The notes beneath the pieces are model-generated. The model did no database searches. It had not been told where the DNA came from and worked only from the letters and a program-made list of their open reading frames with translations. This document shows, piece by piece, positions 39,005 through 46,882 of a stretch of DNA of 58,668 nucleotides. The stretch comes from Sulfurovum sp. UBA1140 (lineage in GTDB: Bacteria > Campylobacterota > Campylobacteria > Campylobacterales > Sulfurovaceae): NCBI GenBank assembly GCA_002311915.1, contig DCAF01000040.1, positions 1 to 58,668 of the forward strand. The letters run 5' to 3'. A program made the position numbers and the translations under genes. How positions within the stretch are numbered: position 1 is the first letter of the stretch; the number at the start of each line of letters is the position of its first letter.

Positions 39005-40962
39005 AACTCCATTAAATCCTTCTCGCACTTGGCTACAAACTCTCCTTGAATGGTAGCCATGGCAAGGTTTACCTCATCTATTTTTATAATGATTTCATCA
39101 AAAAGCATTACCTGTTCACCTCGTAGATTAACGGTGACTCCTTGTATCTCTGCATCAAGAACGGCTTTAGCATTCTCTCCTACTTCAATAACGTGGGCGT
39201 TGAACTCTTTGCCTTTCTGTTTCTCTGCCCATCTTGCAAATTTTCTGTCTCTAAAATCCCATTCGGCTTTGGTTGATTCTCGTTCAAGTTCCGAGACCCT
39301 TGCACATAAGGGTTCAACGTTGCGTAGCAGATATTCATGCTCCTCTTCATTTTCGCTCAACTGTGACTTGATAAGACGGTGTAGAATAAGATCCGAGTAT
39401 CGTCTTATGGGTGAAGTAAAATGCGAATAGTGAGAAAAGCCCAGTCCAAAGTGACCTTCGTTCTTGGCTGAATAGGTCGCTTGTTTGAGTGATTTAATAA
39501 TCATGCTGTCAACTTCAGAGGCAATGTTCATGGTATCTGCCTCTTTTTGAATCGCTCTAATCAAAGAGGGGCTGTCATCATATTGGGCAACAAAAAGACC
39601 AATAGAGGCAAGTTCTTCTAACAGCTCTTCAAGCTTTTTTAGTTGTGGGGGGAGGTGGACTCTAAAGAGACCATACTCAAATCGCTTGGCCGAGGCTTGA
39701 TTGGCTAAAAGCATACACTCTTCGATAAGTGAGTGGGCAGGGGTTCCTGTCTCTACTTGGGTTTTGGTCAGTTCATGACCTGCATTAATGGTCAGTTTAA
39801 TCTCTTCGCTTCTAAAGTCAAAACCAAATCCTAAACGTTTGTTGCGTAATTTTTGGGTAATTTTTTGAAGAGGGAGCAGAAAGTCCAAGATTTTTTTCTC
39901 GTGAGTGCTGGTGATATATTTTCCATCACTTTCAATAATTCTGTCTATCTCGTCATAATTAAAGCGTCGTTTCGAGTGGATAATCGCTTCAAAAAACTCC
40001 TCTTTAATGGGCAATAGAGTTTTAGAATCAAGGGTAATTTTTGCCACAAATGCCAATCTGTCAACATGAGGTTTAAGCGAACAGATATTTTCACTAAGCT
40101 CTCGTGGAAGCATGGGGAAGGATTTGTGGGGAAAGTAGGTGGTGAAGCCTCGCTGTTTTGCCTCTTGGTCGATGGGTGAGAAGTAGTCAATATAGTGGCT
40201 CACATCGGCAATCGCAACATAGAGTATATGTTCGGTGGTATCAAAGTAGATGGCATCATCAAAATCTTTAGCCGTTATGGGGTCAATGGTACAAAAATCT
40301 AAATGACACAGGTCAATACGCTTGGTATGTTCTGTGGCTGTAACGTATGATTCGACCTCTTTGGCTTGGCTTAGGCAATCTTCTTCAAAAAGATTGGCTC
40401 GGTTAAAGAGTGCTAATGAGATTTTTTCATCAACTTTAGGGTCGCCTAAATGACCAAAGACCTCTAGCACGTTATCGGTTTGGGTATCTACTTTAAGTAC
40501 CGTTCCTTGCTTAAAAGCTTTTAAGTCCATTCCCTCCATCACGGCATGGGTTGGTAGTCCTGTTTTAATATTGAGTATCTCAAAAATATTTGATTCGTTA
40601 CGATGGGTGTAGACAATATGGAAAAGGTGGGCTTTTCTAATAATAAGTTGTACTTTTGCCGAAGCCCTTCCACGTCTGGCGATAATGCGTTTAACCACCA
40701 CATCATCTCCTGCATTGGCATCAAGCATATTGTCAGCTTCTACGATTAAATCTTTCTGTTCTTTGTTGGATGCTTCAACAAAGCCACGCCCCTCTCTGTT
40801 CACATAGAGTCGTCCCACTCGATAGAGCGATTTTAGTCTCCATAGCCCATTTATCTCTTCGATGGCTTGGAGTTGTTGCAGGGTTTGAAAGCTGTTTTTA
40901 TCTTCTTGTTCTAGGTCGGTTTCTAGTAAACCATTGGTGAGTTGTATTGCAAATGGGGACAC
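39001..40962 (-). CDS. rnr: Ribonuclease R (RNB family exoribonuclease)
   Basis: 653-aa 3'-5' exoribonuclease. A cold-shock-type region (about 60-200; VGRLYVNREGRGFVEAS) precedes the RNB catalytic domain with TIDPITAKDFDDAIYFD carrying the four conserved aspartates, SHYIDYFSPIDQEA, and HFTSPIRRYSDLILHRL. A C-terminal S1-like part follows (about 570-653). Start is GTG 40962 after AAGGAC. Shorter than E. coli RNase R (813 aa) but typical for the phylum. Its stop codon lies within the R1 repeat, so the last residues may have been altered by repeat insertion. Confidence 0.93.
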   Translation of the reverse strand: MSPFAIQLTNGLLETDLEQEDKNSFQTLQQLQAIEEINGLWRLKSLYRVGRLYVNREGRGFVEASNKEQKDLIVEADNMLDANAGDDVVVKRIIARRGRASAKVQLIIRKAHLFHIVYTHRNESNIFEILNIKTGLPTHAVMEGMDLKAFKQGTVLKVDTQTDNVLEVFGHLGDPKVDEKISLALFNRANLFEEDCLSQAKEVESYVTATEHTKRIDLCHLDFCTIDPITAKDFDDAIYFDTTEHILYVAIADVSHYIDYFSPIDQEAKQRGFTTYFPHKSFPMLPRELSENICSLKPHVDRLAFVAKITLDSKTLLPIKEEFFEAIIHSKRRFNYDEIDRIIESDGKYITSTHEKKILDFLLPLQKITQKLRNKRLGFGFDFRSEEIKLTINAGHELTKTQVETGTPAHSLIEECMLLANQASAKRFEYGLFRVHLPPQLKKLEELLEELASIGLFVAQYDDSPSLIRAIQKEADTMNIASEVDSMIIKSLKQATYSAKNEGHFGLGFSHYSHFTSPIRRYSDLILHRLIKSQLSENEEEHEYLLRNVEPLCARVSELERESTKAEWDFRDRKFARWAEKQKGKEFNAHVIEVGENAKAVLDAEIQGVTVNLRGEQVMLFDEIIIKIDEVNLAMATIQGEFVAKCEKDLMEL

Positions 40963-41009
40963 TATTGAGTCCTTAAAATATTGGTATTGTTTTCGTTTAT
41001 CATGAAGGT

Positions 41010-41015
41010 ATTGTA
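41010..41015 (-). promoter_or_regulatory. -10 box of rnr
   Basis: TACAAT on the minus strand in the context ATTGGCTACAAT, close to the lptE and pyrB version ATTGGCTATAAT. Confidence 0.45.
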
Positions 41016-41038
41016 GCCAATATTTTTAACTTTTTAGA

Positions 41039-41044
41039 TATAAT
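41039..41044 (+). promoter_or_regulatory. -10 box of the YfgM-like gene
   Basis: TATAAT in the context TTTTTAGATATAATAAT, closely like the helicase promoter TTTTTAGGATATAATAAT. Confidence 0.5.
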
Positions 41045-41087
41045 AATGGAATTTTTAATTTAATAATAATGAACAATGGAGTCTAAT

Positions 41088-41666
41088 TTGAGTATTCAAG
41101 ATAGTATAAACGAAGCAAAAAAAGAGTTTAGTAGTGACGAGAAGATGTTGGCAAGTGCCTTTAAAATAGAGAAGTTTTATAAAAATAATAAAATAAAAAT
41201 ATTTTCAGTGGTGGCACTGACAATACTCTTTTTTGGTGGAAATGGTGTAATGGGTGTGATTGAAGAGGGCAAGTTAAATACAGCAAATGATGCCTATTTA
41301 ATATTAACAAAAGATGCCAACAATGCAGAAGCATTGGCAACACTACAATCTAATAATCCTGCACTCTTTGAACTGTTTAACTATAAAAAAGCGATTGACA
41401 ATAATGATACCACAGGACTTAAAGCATTGATTTCAAGTGAAAATAGTATTATTTCTGACATGAGCCGTTATCATCTAGCAGTGATTGAAGGAACATCGGT
41501 AGAGTCTGAACTCTATGGAGATGTGGCGTTGATAAACAATGCTAACCTGTTGATTAAAGAGGGGAAAATGGGCGAAGCAAAAGAGCAGTTGGCACTTATT
41601 GATGAGCAGTCACCTGTACATAATATTGCTACCATTATAAAACACTATACAATTAAAGGTCAGTAA
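41088..41666 (+). CDS. Membrane-anchored TPR-like protein, YfgM-like
   Basis: I favour TTG 41088 (MSIQDSINEAKKEF) because GGAG at 41078-41081 fits it; an ATG at 41076 is 4 codons longer. About 192 aa: a charged cytoplasmic N-terminus, one membrane helix (about 40-58 in the longer form), then helical repeats with Ala/Leu/Asn-rich TPR-like periodicity in the periplasm. Size, topology and the directly adjacent BamB-like lipoprotein recall YfgM-BamB of gammaproteobacteria. The resemblance is structural and contextual; no strict motif proves it. Confidence 0.65.
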   Translation: MSIQDSINEAKKEFSSDEKMLASAFKIEKFYKNNKIKIFSVVALTILFFGGNGVMGVIEEGKLNTANDAYLILTKDANNAEALATLQSNNPALFELFNYKKAIDNNDTTGLKALISSENSIISDMSRYHLAVIEGTSVESELYGDVALINNANLLIKEGKMGEAKEQLALIDEQSPVHNIATIIKHYTIKGQ

Positions 41667-42664
41667 TGTACCCTAAAATTTTACTCTTAAGTTCAGTAGC
41701 ACTGTTGTTACTTGCTGGTTGTGGTTCAAAACAATACTACACCCCTGAAAAAACATATGAAGCCTCTTCGTTGTCAGGTGCCGAGGTCATTAGCTTTACA
41801 CGAGACTCTGCTACATTAAGCAGTGGAGTGACCCTAACCCCAACAAAAGCTTTAACATTAAACCTTGAAAAAGGGTATTATTTTATTAACAGTAGTGTTG
41901 GTGGCAGTATTGTTGCCAATAAAAAAGGAGATTGTCAAATTATACAAAAAAATGGCTCTTCTAAAAAAATAAAGCTTCCTCGTGCTTTGGTGGCAGGTAC
42001 GGTGATTGATAATCAATTGATTTACCTGCTTCAGAACAATCACTTTGGAATCTATGACCTTGCTAAAAACAGTGTTGTTTATAACAACAAAGCAGAAAAA
42101 GCACTCTCGATTGATACGCGAATTGCTAACCCACTACAGGTAGATAATTTGGTGGTAATTCCAACCCTTAATGGAAAACTTGTGATTTTGGACTTGGCAA
42201 CATTTAAAATTTCTAAAGAGATTTATGTAAGTACCGAAAGTACACTCAACAATGTTATCTTTTTAAAGCGTCTAAACAATACACTGGTATCTGCAACCCC
42301 TCATAAGGTAATTAGTGTAAGCAATCAAGGTAAACGAGAATTTAAAAGTGCTATTTCTGAGGTTCTTATTAATGATAAGTCTATTTTTGTATTCTCGAAA
42401 GATGGACAAATCTCACAACTGGACGAGTCACTTAAGGTCAAAAATCAGAAAAAGTTTAAATTTGCACACTTTTCATTAGCCACAATGGATAACAATAAGA
42501 TATATGCTTTGGATAAACAAGGTTATCTGATTGTTACAAATAAAGCATTAACCAAAGATAAAATATACAGCTTTCCTGAAGTAGAAGATTACTCGTTTGC
42601 TTCGGCTGGAAAAATTTATTACAATGGTAATGTTATTGACTTAAGTAAACTCAATTATGAGTAA
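41666..42664 (+). CDS. BamB-like beta-propeller lipoprotein
   Basis: 332 aa. Signal peptide and lipobox LLAGC with Cys19. The mature part is almost all beta strands with repeating blades of the PQQ-like type (VVIPTLNGKLVILDLATFKI, IFVFSKDGQISQLDES, KIYALDKQGYLIVTNKA), consistent with a 7-8-bladed propeller like BamB/YfgL of the outer-membrane protein assembly machine. The ATG overlaps the stop of the YfgM-like gene (TAATG), so they are coupled. Blade motifs are degenerate, so BamB orthology is likely but unproven. Confidence 0.7.
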   Translation: MYPKILLLSSVALLLLAGCGSKQYYTPEKTYEASSLSGAEVISFTRDSATLSSGVTLTPTKALTLNLEKGYYFINSSVGGSIVANKKGDCQIIQKNGSSKKIKLPRALVAGTVIDNQLIYLLQNNHFGIYDLAKNSVVYNNKAEKALSIDTRIANPLQVDNLVVIPTLNGKLVILDLATFKISKEIYVSTESTLNNVIFLKRLNNTLVSATPHKVISVSNQGKREFKSAISEVLINDKSIFVFSKDGQISQLDESLKVKNQKKFKFAHFSLATMDNNKIYALDKQGYLIVTNKALTKDKIYSFPEVEDYSFASAGKIYYNGNVIDLSKLNYE

Positions 42665-42677
42665 TCTTTTACAGTAG

Positions 42678-43010
42678 ATGAAAATGATTGTTGAGCTATT
42701 ACAGCAAAAAAAACTAATATTTAAATCACTTAAGCCCATAGATATAAAAGCACTAAAGAGTCGTAAAAAAATCTCCATCTATCTGGGGGTTGACCTTCAA
42801 AAGTATTATGCCTGTATTATTCATATAAAGAAAAAGAGTCGTATTCTAAAGAAAGAAGCAGAAGAGTTAATGGTACTTCATGGTAGATTAGAACGTTATA
42901 ATGATAGTGCAATAAAGAAGAAATATATCTATATAGAAGCACCCCTCTGCTCTAAAGCTAAAGCTTTGTTAGCAGAGAAGGGGTGGGTTGTTTGGGTGAA
43001 AAAAGCGTAA
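42678..43010 (+). CDS. Conserved hypothetical protein
   Basis: 110 aa, basic, with no signal peptide or membrane segment. Beta-alpha pattern: KISIYLGVDLQKYYACIIHI, a Lys-rich helix (KKKSRILKKEAEELMVLHGR), KYIYIEAPLCSKAK and a C-terminal GWVVWVKKA strand. The high Lys content could mean nucleic-acid binding. It begins 13 bp after the BamB-like gene. Not recognised; its stop lies inside the terminator shared with the convergent rlpA. Confidence 0.65.
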   Translation: MKMIVELLQQKKLIFKSLKPIDIKALKSRKKISIYLGVDLQKYYACIIHIKKKSRILKKEAEELMVLHGRLERYNDSAIKKKYIYIEAPLCSKAKALLAEKGWVVWVKKA

Positions 43011-43021
43011 GCCTCTTACGA
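43000..43021 (-). terminator. Terminator overlapping two convergent stop codons
   Basis: CGTAAG (43007-43012) pairs with CTTACG (43016-43021) over a 3-nt loop; on the minus strand a TTTTTT run follows (43000-43005). The rlpA stop (43016-43018) and the stop of the plus-strand gene (43008-43010) are both inside the stem. Confidence 0.75.
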
Positions 43022-43723
43022 AAGCATATACGCTCCATTAAACTTCTTAGACCTAATTAGCCTCTTGGCTTCCCAAGAAGTTTTACAGTTAACCACAACT
43101 CTGTAGGTGGTTCTCTTTTTACTTTTCGTATACCCTTTTATAATCTGAACATTTTTAAGTTTATGCTTTTTACGAAAGTTATTGGCATACGATTTTTTAT
43201 AAAAAGAGGCTACTTGTACTTTGTAGTTATTCTTGCTTTTTGCAACTTTTTTAACTCTTTTACTGCGTTTGCTTTTTCGTTTACTTGATGAAACTACTTC
43301 TATTTTAACACGACCAACCCCTTTGTCAACCATGCCCAATTTTCTAGCAGCACCATAAGATAAATCAATATCACGTGATGAGTAGAAAGGACCTCGGTCG
43401 TTAATACGTACTCGAACCGATTTTTTGGTATCTAGGTTGGTGATTTTTAAAACCGTGTTCATGGCATAAGTTCGGTGTGCAGCGGTCATGTTGTACATGT
43501 TGTATCGTTCACCATTGGCAGTCAGTCGCTTATGGAATGGCTTTCCATACCAACTGGCTTTCCCTATTTTGACCAAACCCCTTTTGACATATTTAGGATA
43601 ATATCTAATCCCTCTATCTTTGTAGGATAAGATATTAATATCTTTTGCTCCCACGGTTGTGGTTAAAATCATGCTTAAGATTAACATAACCAATGTGGTT
43701 AAAATTATACTTTTCAACTTCAT
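43016..43723 (-). CDS. rlpA: RlpA-like septal ring lytic transglycosylase with SPOR domain
   Basis: 235 aa. Signal peptide (about 1-26, TTTVGA-K), no lipobox Cys, so secreted rather than lipidated. Double-psi beta-barrel domain about 52-145 (GKASWYGKPFHKRLTANGER, MTAAHRTYAMNTVLKITN, VRINDRGPF with the catalytic-type Asp109, and RDIDLSYGAARKLG). A very basic linker (SKRKSKRSKRVKKVAKSK) leads into a C-terminal SPOR domain (about 166-235). RlpA cuts peptide-free glycan strands and helps daughter cells separate. Single transcript with its own terminator. Confidence 0.92.
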   Translation of the reverse strand: MKLKSIILTTLVMLILSMILTTTVGAKDINILSYKDRGIRYYPKYVKRGLVKIGKASWYGKPFHKRLTANGERYNMYNMTAAHRTYAMNTVLKITNLDTKKSVRVRINDRGPFYSSRDIDLSYGAARKLGMVDKGVGRVKIEVVSSSKRKSKRSKRVKKVAKSKNNYKVQVASFYKKSYANNFRKKHKLKNVQIIKGYTKSKKRTTYRVVVNCKTSWEAKRLIRSKKFNGAYMLS

Positions 43724-43889
43724 AGAATAAAAACTCCCATTTTAAAATAAAATACAGAATAATACCTATATAAACTTTCAATAACCAATAAAATATAATT
43801 TTTTTAAATATTTTTTATTGACTGTGTAGTTTTGACTTTAACCCTAAGCCTAAAAGACTAAACTTTATTTCCAATATGGACTAAAGCTC

Positions 43890-43918
43890 TTGAAAAATTA
43901 TGTAAAATACACTACAAT
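43890..43918 (+). promoter_or_regulatory. Promoter of htpG
   Basis: TTGAAA (43890-43895), 17-bp spacer, TACAAT (43913-43918), 34 bp before the ATG. A housekeeping pattern; no heat-shock operator was recognised. Confidence 0.6.
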
Positions 43919-43952
43919 GCCAAAAATATTTTAAACAAAAGGTACAACCACG

Positions 43953-45815
43953 ATGGCAAAACATCAGTTTCAAACAGAGATCGGTCAACTCTTAAAATTA
44001 ATGACCCATTCACTCTACTCAAATAAAGAGATTTTTATACGAGAGCTTATCTCGAACTCTAGTGATGCTATAGATAAATTTAATTATATGCAACTAACCG
44101 ATGAGAACTTTAAAGAAGATAGTTGGGTTGGTAAAATTAATATCAACCTTGATGAAGAGGACGGCTCTTTAACTATTGGTGATAACGGTATAGGAATGAG
44201 TGAAGAGGATTTAATGAAAAACATTGGAACCATTGCGAACTCTGGAACCAAATCGTTTGTAGAAAACATGACAGGTGATGCAAAAAAAGATAGTAATCTT
44301 ATTGGTCAATTTGGGGTAGGATTCTACTCGGTATTTATGGTGTCTGACAGGGTTGATGTTATTACTAAAAAAGCAGGTGAAGATCAAGCTTATATGTTTA
44401 CTACCGATGGTACGGGTGAATTTGAGATTAAGCCTGTAGTAAAAGAGGAGCATGGAACCGTTGTCTATATTAAACTTAAAGAAGATGAGAAAGAGTTTTT
44501 AAGTAAATGGCGAACCCAAGAGGTAGTTAAAAAATACTCTAACCATATCGCCTACCCTATTATGATGCACTTTAGCGAAGATGAGACCACAGGTGAGGGT
44601 GATGATGCAGTTACTAAAAAAGTAAAAAAATCAGAACAAGCAAACGCGGCAACAGCCCTTTGGACGCTTTCAAAGTCTGAACTTAAAAAAGATGATTATA
44701 TAGAGTTTTATAAGTCACTCTCTCATGCTGAGGATGAGCCGTTGACCTATCTGCATAATAAAGTAGAGGGTGGACAAGAGTTTACCACACTTTTTTATAT
44801 TCCCAAAACAGCACCAATGGATCTCTACCGAGCAGACTATCAAAGTGGTGTAAAACTTTATGTAAAACGGGTATTTATTACCGATGATGATAAAGAGTTG
44901 TTGCCAACCTATTTACGATTTGTTAAAGGTATTATTGATAGTGAAGATTTACCACTAAATGTAAGCCGTGAGATTCTTCAAGAGAATAAAATCTTGGCAA
45001 ACATTAAACAGAATGCTACTAAAAAGATTCTTCAAGCAATTAAAAAACTTAAAGATGAGAATGCCGTTACTTTTACCGAGCAGTATAATAAAGTAATAAA
45101 AGAGGGAATCTTCCAAGATTATACCAATAAAGCGTTGTTGCTTGATATTGTGAAATATAAAAGCTCAACCGAAGAGGGTATGGTCTCTTTTGCTGATTAT
45201 GTAAGCCGTGGAGACTCTGAGAAGAAAGAGATTTATTATATCGCGGGTGAAGATGAAAAGGTTTTAAGAAACTCACCACTACTAGAGGCGTATAAAAAAG
45301 CAAATATTGAAGTGCTTATTATGGATGACAAAGAGATAGATGAAATAGTAGCTCCATCTATTGGGCAATACAAAGAGTGGAACTTAAAAGATATTACCAC
45401 AGTAGAGGCTCCTGATTCTAAAACAAAAGAGGAGAAAGAGGTTATTAGTAAAGAGTTTAAATCTTTAACTGATAAAATTGCAGAGGTTCTAGGTAATGAG
45501 GTTAAAGAGGTAAAAACAACTTCAAGACTTACCTCAAGCCCATCGTGTGTGGTCAAAGATACCAATGACCCAATGGCAGGTATGGCACACATGTTTGCAC
45601 AGATGGGTCAGCCTGTTCCAGAGACTCCACTTATTTTAGAGGTGAACCCTGAACACACCATGATTCAAAAATTGGATAAGTTAGAAAACAGTGAATTGTT
45701 TGCAGATATGGCGTGGATTTTACTCGATTCTGCAAAACTTTCAGAAGGATTAGAGCCTAAAGATAAGTCTGCTTTTGCTACACGTGTGGCTAAAATAGCA
45801 ACAGAAGCATTGTAG
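43953..45815 (+). CDS. htpG: Chaperone HtpG (bacterial Hsp90)
   Basis: 620-aa ATP-dependent chaperone. N-terminal GHKL ATPase: HSLYSNKEIFIRELISNSSD with SDAIDK, DNGIGMSEEDL, TIANSGTKSF, and GQFGVGFYSVFMV. The middle domain has LPTYLRFVKGIIDSEDLPLN and NVSREILQ; the C-terminal dimerisation domain ends ILEVNPEHTMIQKL and on. All ATP-site motifs are intact. Single gene with AAAAGGT before the ATG. Confidence 0.97.
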   Translation: MAKHQFQTEIGQLLKLMTHSLYSNKEIFIRELISNSSDAIDKFNYMQLTDENFKEDSWVGKININLDEEDGSLTIGDNGIGMSEEDLMKNIGTIANSGTKSFVENMTGDAKKDSNLIGQFGVGFYSVFMVSDRVDVITKKAGEDQAYMFTTDGTGEFEIKPVVKEEHGTVVYIKLKEDEKEFLSKWRTQEVVKKYSNHIAYPIMMHFSEDETTGEGDDAVTKKVKKSEQANAATALWTLSKSELKKDDYIEFYKSLSHAEDEPLTYLHNKVEGGQEFTTLFYIPKTAPMDLYRADYQSGVKLYVKRVFITDDDKELLPTYLRFVKGIIDSEDLPLNVSREILQENKILANIKQNATKKILQAIKKLKDENAVTFTEQYNKVIKEGIFQDYTNKALLLDIVKYKSSTEEGMVSFADYVSRGDSEKKEIYYIAGEDEKVLRNSPLLEAYKKANIEVLIMDDKEIDEIVAPSIGQYKEWNLKDITTVEAPDSKTKEEKEVISKEFKSLTDKIAEVLGNEVKEVKTTSRLTSSPSCVVKDTNDPMAGMAHMFAQMGQPVPETPLILEVNPEHTMIQKLDKLENSELFADMAWILLDSAKLSEGLEPKDKSAFATRVAKIATEAL

Positions 45816-45876
45816 TTACCTCTCATTTATTTTTGTAGGGTATAGTTTTTACAATAAATATTTTATCAAACTTGGA

Positions 45877-45930
45877 ATCGGAAGGCTTTGCCTCCGTCAT
45901 TCGGGAGTAAACTCTCCGTTTCCGAAATCA
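45877..45930 (+). repeat. Intergenic repeat family R1, copy C (partial)
   Basis: Nested palindromes (GGAAGGC-TTT-GCCTCC, GGGAG-TAAA-CTCTCC) followed by CCGTTTCCGAAATCAG; matches the 5' half of copy A. It lies in the htpG-thiS gap and could act as a terminator. Confidence 0.55.
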
Positions 45931-45963
45931 GTTTTGAAAAAAATCAGACCACAAGAGGGTTAT

Positions 45964-46164
45964 ATGAAAATAATAGTTAATGGTGAAGACCAAACCGTCA
46001 ATGAAAACTCTACAATTACAGAGTTAATTGATACACTAGGAATCAAAGTAAGTGTAATGGCAGCTGCTGTTAACATGGAGATTGTTAAAAAAGAGAACTG
46101 GAATACACATCAACTTTGTGAGGGTGATAAACTTGACCTTCTTGATTTTGTTGGTGGTGGATAA
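45964..46164 (+). CDS. thiS: Sulfur carrier protein ThiS
   Basis: 66-aa ubiquitin-fold protein from ATG 45964 (MKIIVNGEDQTVNENSTITE), ending DLLDFVGGG. The C-terminal Gly-Gly is adenylated by ThiF and thiocarboxylated to give sulfur for thiamine thiazole; here there is one Gly more than usual. MKIIVNGE...TITELIDTLG and LCEGDKLDLLDFVGGG identify ThiS rather than MoaD. No other thi gene is adjacent. A longer TTG start at 45934 is possible but has no ribosome site. Confidence 0.9.
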   Translation: MKIIVNGEDQTVNENSTITELIDTLGIKVSVMAAAVNMEIVKKENWNTHQLCEGDKLDLLDFVGGG

Positions 46165-46186
46165 TATTAAAAAAAGGAATAAACAA

Positions 46187-46879
46187 ATGAACAAACATGT
46201 AAAAAAGATTTCAAACTATACCATTGTTGGTAGTATGAGTGCCTTGATTATTGCAACATTAACAGGTTGTGGTGATGCCCCTAAAGAAGAAGAGAAACCA
46301 GCAGAGCCAACGGTAGCCGAGGCAGTAAAAAAAGAGGGTGCAACCATTACTATTTTGGATGCGAATAAAACCTATAAAATTATAGATGAAATTCCCAGTA
46401 CCAAAACACGGGTTATCTTACAAGATGAAAATGGAACCGAGCGAATTTTAAGTGATGCAGAACTCGATAAACTGATTAAAGATGAAGAGGCAAAGATTGA
46501 AGCAGGTACTTCAGACTTGACCAAATCTCCTGAAACAGTAAGCGACAGTGGTGGAATGGGCTTGGCTGGTACACTTCTTGCAGGAGCTGCCGCTGGTATG
46601 TTGGGTGCTGCATTAATGAACAAGCTTTCAAACAATCAGAACTACCGAGAGAACCAAAGACGAAGTTACTCTTCTCCACAAGCCTATTCTCGTTCACAGA
46701 GTACTTTTGGAAATAGAAAAGCGGGTGGAATGAGTAGACGAAGTTCAACGGGTGGTGCTACAACAAAAAGTACAACCAGTAGCTCAACACGTTCTGGATT
46801 TACACGAAAAAGCTCAACACCTGCAAGTAGTAGTTCATCAACTTCATCTAGCAAACGAAGCTCTAGTTTTGGTGGTTAA
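46187..46879 (+). CDS. UPF0323-type lipoprotein with Ser-rich tail ending in Gly-Gly
   Basis: 230 aa from ATG 46187 (RBS AAAAGGA). Signal peptide and lipobox LTGC with Cys28. A compact acidic domain (about 45-115; ATITILDANKTYKIIDEI, then VILQDENGTERILSDAE) is followed by a Gly/Ala hydrophobic stretch (about 125-145; GLAGTLLAGAAAGMLGAALM). A ~75-residue Ser/Arg/Thr-rich tail ends RSSSFGG. This is the layout of the UPF0323 lipoproteins of Campylobacter and Helicobacter, and resembles YgiB of E. coli. The ATP-grasp gene starts 3 bp downstream. The function of the family is unknown; a link to the ATP-grasp partner is inferred. Confidence 0.82.
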   Translation: MNKHVKKISNYTIVGSMSALIIATLTGCGDAPKEEEKPAEPTVAEAVKKEGATITILDANKTYKIIDEIPSTKTRVILQDENGTERILSDAELDKLIKDEEAKIEAGTSDLTKSPETVSDSGGMGLAGTLLAGAAAGMLGAALMNKLSNNQNYRENQRRSYSSPQAYSRSQSTFGNRKAGGMSRRSSTGGATTKSTTSSSTRSGFTRKSSTPASSSSSTSSSKRSSSFGG

Positions 46880-46882
46880 TCA

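Noticed and set aside
45816..45963. TPP riboswitch before thiS
   Set aside because: The htpG-thiS gap holds an R1 repeat; I could not find the conserved THI-element core (CUGAGA/ACCUGA) there.
46082..46186. Start of the UPF0323 gene inside thiS (ATG 46082)
   Set aside because: It gives a non-signal-like N-terminus; the ATG at 46187 has AAAAGGA upstream and opens a proper lipoprotein signal peptide.
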